NCBI GenBank assembly: GCA_945872325.1
Contig: CAMBZY010000284.1
Span: forward strand, 1 to 5,005
Direction: 5' to 3'
Origin: Candidatus Kuenenia stuttgartensis
GTDB lineage: Bacteria; Planctomycetota; Planctomycetia; Isosphaerales; Isosphaeraceae
Length of the DNA stretch: 5,005 nucleotides
Shown: piece after piece, positions 1-4,493 of the stretch
Numbering within the stretch: position 1 is the first letter of the stretch
How the letters are laid out: the number at the start of each line of letters is the position of its first letter
Notes under the pieces: model-generated
Database searches by the model: none
What the model saw: the letters and a program-made list of their open reading frames with translations, nothing else
Told to the model about the DNA's origin: nothing
Translations under genes and position numbers: made by a program

Positions 1-174
1 AGATGAAACGGCCACCCAATAGTGAAGCCTGTCCGGGATCGTCAGGGCTGCTAAAACTCCCCCTCGAAGGACTTCGGGAGGAATCACTCTGGATTCGGTT
101 TCCTGAGCCAATCTCTGATTGAAATCACAGATCGTGTCGACATCCGAAGGCACTGCATCGCGTACAGAAAACAT
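1..174 (-). CDS. GNAT-family N-acetyltransferase, N-terminal fragment (cut by left window edge)
   Basis: An open frame of 58 codons runs from an ATG at 174-172 to the left edge without a stop. It begins MFSVRDAVPSDVDTICDFNQ, continues with RLAQETESR, and ends near HYWVAVSS. This is the usual opening of a GNAT acetyltransferase: a first strand with R-x-A-x-x-x-D, a helix with FNxxLAxETE, then a strand of the YWVAV type. The family transfers acetyl from acetyl-CoA to an amine, and the substrate cannot be told here. The acetyl-CoA loop (R/Q-x-x-G-x-G/A) would lie beyond the window. An in-frame TGA six codons upstream makes this ATG the first possible ATG start. I see no Shine-Dalgarno site. It starts 46 bp after the rhomboid stop on the same strand, so the two may be co-transcribed. 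The family call rests on pattern recognition of the N-terminus only. Confidence 0.75.
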   Translation of the reverse strand, partial: MFSVRDAVPSDVDTICDFNQRLAQETESRVIPPEVLRGGVLAALTIPDRLHYWVAVSS

Positions 175-220
175 CAGTGGAATGCTCGATCAAGTGTCAA
201 CGGAACGTCTGTACTGCAAA

Positions 221-1198
221 TCAGTTCGGTGCACCACGCCGGGATCGTGCCCGACGACTGGCTTCGTCCAGCATTCGCTTGTCTTCATCCGTTAATGAGC
301 TTTGCCCTTCGCGAGCGATCTTCATCAGAATCTCGTCCACACGAGTTTCGAAAGCATCTGTCGGAGGACTACTGGTGGTCGATGGTGCGACACGCACAGA
401 GGGTCGTGTGGAAGTTGCGGTGACGGTCGGAATCCGAGTTCGTTCTGATCTCGAATGATCGCTGTTACGAGTTCCAGAATCGGACCAGTCGCGTCCGACC
501 ACTTTGAACTTTTTCATCTTCCGGTTTTTGATCATCCGCCGAAAGTCAGGCAACTGAAAGTCATACGTCTTATAAAGATAGCCAAAAAGAACGCCACCCA
601 GGTGACCTGCGAACGCGACTTGTCCACCGCCATAACCGCGAGTCTCCTGAAGCAGGTTCAGGAAATCCATGACCACATAGATTGACATCATCACCCAGAG
701 TTCCATGGGGATGAAGACAAAGATGATGGATCGTCGCGGGAAATGTAGGGTCAGGAGCATCATCGAGGCCATCACTGCCCCAGAAGCGCCGATCGCTTTG
801 GAGGGGATGCCTGGATGCATGGCTGTTTCGGCGAGTAGCCAAACGGACATACTGAAGACGCAGGCAGCGAGATAGAATTTGTAGTAACTTGTTCGCCCGT
901 AAACCATTTCAAGTTCGCGGCCTGCGAACCAGAGGACGAGCATGTTGAAAATCAGGTGGAATGGGTTGCCGGGGTCGTGAAGAAAATTGGCGGTGAACAA
1001 ACGCCAAAACTGACCACCCCAAATCGATGCGGTGTCAGCAGCAAAGAGTGACTCGAGAGTCCCACGAGAAGCGATCTGCCCAATGTATACAAGCACATTG
1101 GCAAAGATCAATGTGCGAACGGCTGCGCCTTCTCCCATGAAGAAGTCGCGTCCATCACGCTGATTGTCACCGTAGTAATCTCTGTCGTAGATACCCAT
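221..1198 (-). CDS. Rhomboid-family intramembrane serine protease
   Basis: This 325-residue polytopic membrane protein should cut transmembrane substrates within the bilayer. The rhomboid landmarks are in order: WRLFTANFLH (65-74), the H-x-x-x-N pair His81/Asn85 (matching GlpG His150/Asn154), the catalytic GASG with Ser139, and the partner His199 in FAGHLGG. Hydrophobic segments lie near 27-42, 80-95, 104-123, 136-152, 157-182 and 193-210, consistent with a six-helix core. After about residue 212 comes a basic, then Ser/Thr/Pro-rich linker. It ends in a charged tail (DEILMKIAREGQSSLTDEDK, 288-307) of a kind I recall on other planctomycete and Bacteroidetes rhomboids (DUF6576-like). The MGIYDRDYY opening is typical of planctomycete homologues and supports this ATG. 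A GAGG lies 10 nt upstream. Substrates are unknown. All catalytic residues are present, so I take it as active rather than an iRhom-like pseudoprotease. Confidence 0.95.
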   Translation of the reverse strand: MGIYDRDYYGDNQRDGRDFFMGEGAAVRTLIFANVLVYIGQIASRGTLESLFAADTASIWGGQFWRLFTANFLHDPGNPFHLIFNMLVLWFAGRELEMVYGRTSYYKFYLAACVFSMSVWLLAETAMHPGIPSKAIGASGAVMASMMLLTLHFPRRSIIFVFIPMELWVMMSIYVVMDFLNLLQETRGYGGGQVAFAGHLGGVLFGYLYKTYDFQLPDFRRMIKNRKMKKFKVVGRDWSDSGTRNSDHSRSERTRIPTVTATSTRPSVRVAPSTTSSPPTDAFETRVDEILMKIAREGQSSLTDEDKRMLDEASRRARSRRGAPN

Positions 1199-1220
1199 GG
1201 CACCCCGACCTCGCCGTGTC

Positions 1221-1230
1221 CTTCATGAAG
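1221..1230. repeat. 10-bp perfect palindrome in the rhomboid leader
   Basis: CTTCATGAAG is a perfect 10-bp palindrome 22 bp upstream of the rhomboid start codon, within the predicted 5' leader. It could be a small operator or fold at the RNA level, but with no loop bases a hairpin would be poor. A chance occurrence is possible. Confidence 0.3.
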
Positions 1231-1281
1231 AGGAACAGGCTGGCTTCGTGAGCTTTAGAAATACTTCATACAACACAATTT

Positions 1282-1310
1282 ATCATGGACTTCGAATCGG
1301 GGCCTGTCAA
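1282..1310 (-). promoter_or_regulatory. Candidate sigma-70-type promoter for the rhomboid gene
   Basis: On the minus strand a perfect -35 hexamer TTGACA (1310-1305) is followed after 17 bp by CATGAT (1287-1282), a 4/6 match to TATAAT. Reading it as TGATAA gives 19 bp spacing. It lies in the gap between the STAS gene and the rhomboid gene and points at the rhomboid. The start site would be near 1275, giving a leader of about 75 nt. Its presence suggests that the rhomboid-GNAT pair can be transcribed independently of the STAS gene. Confidence 0.45.
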
Positions 1311-1347
1311 CCTCGGCAAGATTTTTTCAACAAAATGACGGCTCGAA

Positions 1348-1761
1348 TCAATCCGAAGTCAAAGCGGCCATAGCCTCTTCACGAGTCTTATAAATTGGCC
1401 AGAGGACATCGAGCCGGACAATCTTGAGAAGTTCCCGAACCCGATCCCCTGCCCCACACAGAACCATCATTCCGCCCCGTGTGACACAGGCCTTCCAGCA
1501 TCTCAGCAGCACAGACAGAAACATACTTCCGAAGAGTTCAACGCCGGTGAGATCAACCACAACCATGGGCTGTTCACTCGTTCGTAACGTATTCAGAATG
1601 GTTTCAGCCAGGATATCACCAAGCGTGAAATCGAGACTTTCCACAACGGGGCTGACTGCGATGACGACGAATTCGCCATGATGCTGGATTACCAACACAT
1701 CCTGCGACGGGTTCAACGGTTCCAAACTGACCTCCGATGCGATTTGACTGACGATCGGCAC
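1348..1761 (-). CDS. STAS-domain protein (anti-sigma-factor-antagonist-like)
   Basis: This 137-residue soluble protein has a STAS fold pattern from about residue 21: strands DVLVIQHHGEFVVIAV, a helix, the core strand VVVDLTGVELFGS (67-79), a helix (FLSVLLRCWKACVTR), GGMMVLCGAG, and a final helix ending in REEAMAAL. In SpoIIAA-type antagonists the loop after the core strand reads D-S and the serine is phosphorylated by a partner kinase. Here Ser79 is kept but the preceding Asp is Gly78. The family works in partner-switching control of sigma factors or other outputs, but no kinase, phosphatase or sigma gene is visible nearby. The start is GTG at 1761-1759. An in-frame TGA lies eight codons upstream, and no ATG occurs in frame before the core strand. 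The first 20 residues form an extension beyond the usual STAS length of roughly 100-115. It follows the small upstream gene by 37 bp, probably in one transcript. Confidence 0.85.
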   Translation of the reverse strand: MPIVSQIASEVSLEPLNPSQDVLVIQHHGEFVVIAVSPVVESLDFTLGDILAETILNTLRTSEQPMVVVDLTGVELFGSMFLSVLLRCWKACVTRGGMMVLCGAGDRVRELLKIVRLDVLWPIYKTREEAMAALTSD

Positions 1762-1798
1762 CGGCTCGAACTGTCGAGGGATTCATCCCCTCAACAGG

Positions 1799-1954
1799 TC
1801 AGGCTGACGGCCGACATTTCGCAAAAGCATGGACCAATTCGTAGAGGTCCGAAGTCACCATGACCTTGTCATCTGCGAAATCTTCTACCCAAAGGTAATC
1901 ACCTCGATACGCTTCCGCAAGAATCGGAAACAAATCGGAGATCTTCATCGTCAT
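1799..1954 (-). CDS. Small hypothetical protein, 51 residues, upstream of the STAS gene
   Basis: I do not recognise a named family. The frame from ATG at 1954-1952 encodes MTMKISDLFPILAEAYRGDY, then LWVEDFADDKV, and ends AFAKCRPSA. It reads as a compact acidic protein: an amphipathic helix, a W-V-E-D-F-A-D-D turn, a short strand, then a second helix (DLYELVHAFAK). There is no signal peptide or membrane segment. The frame stays open upstream to an ATG at 2152-2150, giving 117 residues, but that extension is rich in Arg, Ser and Pro, looks non-coding, and overlaps a plus-strand terminator. I therefore prefer Met at 1954 (or Met at 1948), and ATG at 2026 is also possible. No start has a clear Shine-Dalgarno site. 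It lies 37 bp before the STAS gene on the same strand, so a related regulatory role is plausible but unproven. Confidence 0.6.
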   Translation of the reverse strand: MTMKISDLFPILAEAYRGDYLWVEDFADDKVMVTSDLYELVHAFAKCRPSA

Positions 1955-1984
1955 GTTTGGCTCAGGCCTGGCCGTACGTTCCGG

Positions 1985-1998
1985 CTCATCACGATGAG
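1985..1998. repeat. Inverted repeat upstream of the small hypothetical gene
   Basis: CTCATC-AC-GATGAG has two perfect 6-bp arms around a 2-bp centre. It lies 31 bp upstream of the preferred start of the 51-residue protein. A symmetric site there could be an operator. If the longer reading from 2026 or 2152 is the real gene, it would fall inside the coding region. Confidence 0.3.
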
Positions 1999-2110
1999 GA
2001 TAAATTCGCAAATGAGGAGATGACATATTTGATCGGTCTTCCGTGACTCTGCGGCTTTCAAGATCGCGCTTCCATGCGTTCACTCGAAATCTCCGCAACT
2101 TCTGAGTACT

Positions 2111-2139
2111 GGCAGCTTGTTCACAACTGCCTTTTTTTT
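2111..2139 (+). terminator. Intrinsic terminator on the plus strand with no upstream gene
   Basis: GGCAG (2111-2115) pairs with CTGCC (2127-2131). After a single bulged C, TTG (2117-2119) pairs with CAA (2124-2126) around a TTCA loop, and the stem is followed directly by eight T residues (2132-2139). This is a textbook rho-independent terminator for plus-strand transcription. On the minus strand the same DNA gives an A-run before the stem and would not terminate. No plus-strand gene exists to its left in this window, so it would end an unannotated antisense or small RNA, or be coincidental. Confidence 0.6.
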
Positions 2140-2169
2140 CCAACCCTGACAACCCGTGAGGTCGGCAGC

Positions 2170-2231
2170 TTGGACCGACTTTCTATCGGCCCAACCTTCG
2201 TCGAAGTTGAGCCTCACTTTCAAAAAAGTGA
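2170..2231. repeat. Three consecutive inverted repeats (hairpin cluster)
   Basis: Three hairpin-capable elements follow each other. First, TTGGACCGA (2170-2178) pairs with TCGGCCCAA (2186-2194) around 7 nt. The one imperfect position is an A-C mismatch as plus-strand RNA but a G-U pair as minus-strand RNA. Second, 2192-2199 pairs with 2203-2209 with one bulged C, around the TTCG-T-CGAA core. It overlaps the first by 3 nt, so the two would compete. Third, TCACTTT (2214-2220) pairs with AAAGTGA (2225-2231) around CAAA. None is followed by a T-run on either strand, so they are not terminators. Confidence 0.4.
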
Positions 2232-2244
2232 TGATTTGTAACGA

Positions 2245-2268
2245 TTATCATGACGCAGACTTATCATG
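2245..2268. repeat. Tandem octamer TTATCATG, two copies 16 bp apart
   Basis: TTATCATG occurs at 2245-2252 and again at 2261-2268. A third exact copy lies at 1280-1287, where it overlaps the candidate -10 of the rhomboid promoter (CATGATAA on the minus strand). All three are intergenic. They could be a protein-binding site, or a minus-strand -10-like element. No -35-like hexamer stands at the right distance from the two tandem copies. Confidence 0.35.
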
Positions 2269-2332
2269 CATTCTCTACACAAACCTTTTATTTAGTGAAC
2301 CTTGCGACGATTTTACCAGTTAACCAAAACCC

Positions 2333-2352
2333 GCCATGTCAGGGGACATGGC
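2333..2352. repeat. Perfect 8-bp inverted repeat with 4-nt loop
   Basis: GCCATGTC (2333-2340) and GACATGGC (2345-2352) are perfect complements around AGGG. The stem is strong, but no T-run follows on either strand, so it is not an intrinsic terminator. It may be an operator or a structured RNA element in the divergent region. Confidence 0.4.
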
Positions 2353-2444
2353 CTACATCGGAACAAAAAACCTGCCATCTCATCGCTTTGAAGACGACGG
2401 CTATCACAGACTCGAACTCAAAACTCAGGTTGAGACAAATATAG

Positions 2445-2486
2445 GAGATCGAAAATTTGCAAATATTTTTCGAGATAGACAATTTT
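2445..2486. repeat. Palindrome plus imperfect direct repeat, A+T-rich
   Basis: ATTTGCAAAT (2455-2464) is a perfect 10-bp palindrome flanked by CGAAA on the left and TTTCG on the right, so the symmetry extends imperfectly. In addition, GAGATCGAAAATTT (2445-2458) and GAGATAGACAATTT (2472-2485) match at 12 of 14 positions with a period of 27 bp. The arrangement resembles a regulator-binding site 130-170 bp upstream of the metallopeptidase, but no regulator can be named. Confidence 0.35.
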
Positions 2487-2544
2487 CCGGATTATCGTTA
2501 AAGTCTGTTTACACGACACACATACCCAATGGACGGGTTGACCA

Positions 2545-2590
2545 AAACAGGCTGGTAACCAAATGCCAGCTTGTTTCGAGGTGTTTTTTT
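2545..2590 (+). promoter_or_regulatory. Terminator-like hairpin in the metallopeptidase leader (candidate attenuator)
   Basis: AAACAGGCTGG (2545-2555) pairs with CCAGCTTGTTT (2566-2576) over 11 bp around a 10-nt loop. One pair is G-U as plus-strand RNA and would be an A-C mismatch on the other strand, which favours plus-strand function. The descending arm ends TTGTTT, and after CGAGGTG a run of seven T follows (2584-2590). The seven-base gap before the T-run is unusual for a simple terminator. It ends 24 bp before the metallopeptidase start codon, so it could reduce read-through into that gene or end an upstream transcript. Confidence 0.4.
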
Positions 2591-2603
2591 AATCCTCAAG
2601 GAT

Positions 2604-2608
2604 GAGGG
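2604..2608 (+). promoter_or_regulatory. Ribosome binding site of the metallopeptidase gene
   Basis: GAGGG lies 6 nt before the ATG at 2615, a good Shine-Dalgarno match and spacing. It is the clearest such site in the window and supports this start. The nearby CCTC (2594-2597) could pair with GAGG and partly hide it. Confidence 0.6.
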
Positions 2609-2614
2609 TCTGTC

Positions 2615-3535
2615 ATGGACGCAGCTCGTGATGATCAAGATCTTCGCCTGAAATTCAATGCCGGGCGATTTGCTTCGATCTGCTTTGGCGTTTTCGCCAT
2701 CTGTCATGCATTCCAATACGAAGCTGAAGCCGTTTCGGTTCGAAGCCGGAATTTTATTGTTCACGGGCCAGATCAAAACGTAATCCATTCCGTCGCACAA
2801 AAAGCTGAAGACCTGCGTCATAAAATCGCCATGGCCTGGCTCGGAAAGCCCCTGCCTGCCTGGCCCAAGCCCTGCCCGATCCAGCTTAAGTTGACCGGCG
2901 GAGAGGCTGGTGGTGTAACCTCGTTCTCATTCGACCAGGGCCGTGTGACCGATCAGGAAATGAACCTCGAAGGTTCGGCGGAACGGATTTTGAATTCGGC
3001 CCTGCCTCATGAAATCACCCACACCGTTTTTGCCTGGCACTTCGGAGCCCCCATGCCAAGATGGGCTGACGAAGGGGCTTGCATGCTTTCGGAAGATCAT
3101 CGCGAACTGGCCAGACAGGATGAAATAATCAATAGTCTGATCGATCGCAAAGGCCACATGCCCCTGAGTGCTCTGTTTGTGATGGAAGAATATCCGAAAG
3201 ATTTGCTCGGATTTTATGGGCAAGGCTATTCTGTGTCACGCTTTCTGATCGAGATCGGTGGTCGCGACCGGTTCCTGAAGTTTGTTGGAGATGGGACCAA
3301 AATCGGCTGGGATACCGCCACAAGACGTCACTATAACCTGCCTGACTCCAAAGAATTAGACCGTGCCTGGAGGAGTTGGCATCGCGTTGTGGCCAGCCGC
3401 CGTACACCTGGTCAGCTTCATCCAGAATCGACACTGGCCGCTCATAAGCCTCAACAGTCTGCGAACTCAGGTGAAACCGGCAAAGACCGAAGCGTGATTC
3501 GCGCCCAGTCCGACGACTCACCCGTCCGTCGCTGA
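2615..3535 (+). CDS. Exported or membrane-anchored gluzincin metallopeptidase (HEXXH)
   Basis: This 306-residue protein has the zinc motif HEITH (132-136), with His132 and His136 as ligands and Glu133 as the catalytic base. A third ligand, Glu153, lies in PRWADEGA, the P-x-W-x-x-E-G-x-A pattern of clan MA(E) peptidases such as the Peptidase_MA-like group. A later segment, YGQGYSVSRFLIEIGGRDRF (201-220), and the closing AWRSW fit the helical second half of that family. A hydrophobic stretch (about 20-33, ASICFGVFAICHAF) followed by EAEA-VS suggests a signal peptide cut near residue 39, or else a membrane anchor. The 19-residue n-region before it is long. The last 45 residues are polar and probably disordered. 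All active-site residues are present, and the substrate is unknown. The gene is divergent from the STAS group and converges with the SCO gene, its stop 16 bp from theirs. Confidence 0.88.
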   Translation: MDAARDDQDLRLKFNAGRFASICFGVFAICHAFQYEAEAVSVRSRNFIVHGPDQNVIHSVAQKAEDLRHKIAMAWLGKPLPAWPKPCPIQLKLTGGEAGGVTSFSFDQGRVTDQEMNLEGSAERILNSALPHEITHTVFAWHFGAPMPRWADEGACMLSEDHRELARQDEIINSLIDRKGHMPLSALFVMEEYPKDLLGFYGQGYSVSRFLIEIGGRDRFLKFVGDGTKIGWDTATRRHYNLPDSKELDRAWRSWHRVVASRRTPGQLHPESTLAAHKPQQSANSGETGKDRSVIRAQSDDSPVRR

Positions 3536-3551
3536 TCCAAGCCTCTGAAGA

Positions 3552-4493
3552 TCACGGCTTGCTCGTAAATTTATAGATCGTTCCCATCATGTCGTCAGCC
3601 GTCCAGGCACCTCCAGCCGTTCCGTAATCGAGGCGAATCAGCTTCCGGTCAGGGCCGATCACAGCGGTGCTGAGGTTATGCATGATCTCTTTTTCTGTCG
3701 GACCATACATCAGGCCGAGCTTGGGCCCAAATTTACCGAGCTCCTCATGACTGGCCACCGCATAAGTCCAGAGCGGCATCTTTGCTCCACGAGACTTGGC
3801 ATGGCTGGCCAGAACGGCTGGAGTATCGTGCTCCGGATCAAAACTCACGGATAGCAGACGCACCTGATCGGCCTTCGGCAAGGGCTGCAGGCGTGCTGCG
3901 AGTTCACCAAACTTACGGTCCATCAGTGGACAGAAGTTGGGCAGTGGACACCGTGTATATATAAACGTCAGAACCACCAGCTTACCACGATAATCACTGA
4001 GCTTGGCAGGCGTTCCATCCTGAAGAGTCACTTTAAAGTCAGGCACTTCCTCACCCGGCAAAAGGGTGGCTGGCTTGGCTTTGATCTCCAGCCCATTAGG
4101 CCCGAAATTCAAGGCCGAAGGCTCGGCGGTCCTGGTGATCACCACGTCATTCAGCTCGATGTCTTCCGCCTTGACCACCAGGACACCTTCCACCTCGTCG
4201 CCCACAAACAGGTCGCCCAGAACCTCTTTCCCCTTCAGGTCAAAGGGCATGGTCATGGCCTTCATATAGCCAGGGATTTCGTCGTGCCGAATCATCACCT
4301 GGCCTGATTCCTTATCAATCTCACGCACCACCCCGGTCAACTTATACTGCTTCGGAGCAGCGGGCTTAGCCTCCACTGACTTTGGCTTTTCCGTTTTATC
4401 AGGTTTCACAGGTGGATTCTGTGGCTGACCACCACAGCCAGTCAGAGAAATCAGGGCCGTGAGTAGCGATACATGCCATATACGAAACATCAT
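3552..4493 (-). CDS. SCO1/SenC-family copper lipoprotein with N-terminal CusF-like domain
   Basis: This 313-residue protein starts with a lipoprotein signal (lipobox LTGC, Cys20) and a Pro/Lys-rich linker. Residues about 49-121 form a CusF-like copper-binding domain: YKLTGVVREID, then HDEIPGYMKAMTMPF with His70, Met77, Met80 and Met82. CusF itself binds Cu(I) through one His, two Met and a Trp, and here Met77 stands near the Trp position. Residues about 143-310 are a thioredoxin-like SCO domain. Its metal and redox cysteines are Cys182 and Cys188 in CPLPNFCP (a C-x5-C form, not the classic C-x3-C), with the distal His272 in IMHNLS. SCO proteins deliver copper to, or reduce, the CuA site of cytochrome oxidase, or act as thiol reductants. 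This one should sit outside the cytoplasmic membrane. Its ATG overlaps the stop of the creatininase gene in ATGA, suggesting translational coupling. A second Met codon follows at once, so the start could be one residue later. Confidence 0.95.
   Translation of the reverse strand: MMFRIWHVSLLTALISLTGCGGQPQNPPVKPDKTEKPKSVEAKPAAPKQYKLTGVVREIDKESGQVMIRHDEIPGYMKAMTMPFDLKGKEVLGDLFVGDEVEGVLVVKAEDIELNDVVITRTAEPSALNFGPNGLEIKAKPATLLPGEEVPDFKVTLQDGTPAKLSDYRGKLVVLTFIYTRCPLPNFCPLMDRKFGELAARLQPLPKADQVRLLSVSFDPEHDTPAVLASHAKSRGAKMPLWTYAVASHEELGKFGPKLGLMYGPTEKEIMHNLSTAVIGPDRKLIRLDYGTAGGAWTADDMMGTIYKFTSKP

Larger units (their letters stand above)
2153..2614. other. A+T-rich divergent intergenic region
   Basis: About 460 bp between the minus-strand group and the plus-strand metallopeptidase hold no convincing gene. 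Hand-counted lines give about 40% G+C at 2281-2340, 38% at 2401-2460 and 32% at 2461-2520, against 50% and 63% for two lines inside neighbouring genes. Two short plus-strand frames here (2250-2444 and 2336-2605) have no recognisable protein pattern. What it holds is hairpins and short repeats, listed separately. I could not identify a convincing -35/-10 pair for the metallopeptidase. Confidence 0.7.

Noticed and set aside
570..842. Second minus-strand frame of 90 residues inside the rhomboid gene
   Set aside because: It overlaps the catalytic Ser/His region of the rhomboid in another frame, and its His/Pro/Arg-rich content is typical of out-of-frame translation.
1963..1970. CAGGCCTG 8-bp palindrome near the small gene's start
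   Set aside because: Short G+C-rich palindromes are common by chance, and it has no spacing or partner that suggests a function.
1955..2152. N-terminal extension of the small minus-strand protein to the ATG at 2152
   Set aside because: The extra 66 residues are Arg/Ser/Pro-rich without pattern, and they overlap a plus-strand terminator and an A-run. The plausible protein begins at about 1954.
2250..2444. Plus-strand 64-residue open frame
   Set aside because: Its composition resembles translated non-coding DNA, with no motif and no ribosome binding site. It also overlaps another equally unconvincing frame.
2336..2605. Plus-strand 89-residue open frame just before the metallopeptidase
   Set aside because: It shows no family pattern, lies in A+T-rich hairpin-bearing DNA, has no ribosome binding site that I can see, and its start codon lies inside the 2333-2352 inverted repeat.
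3129..3521. Minus-strand 130-residue open frame opposite the metallopeptidase
   Set aside because: It is antisense to a gene with an intact zinc site and has no recognisable pattern of its own.
3539..3560. AAGCC...GGCTT inverted repeat between the convergent stops, as a bidirectional terminator
   Set aside because: The stem is only 5 bp with a 12-nt loop, and no T-run follows on either strand.
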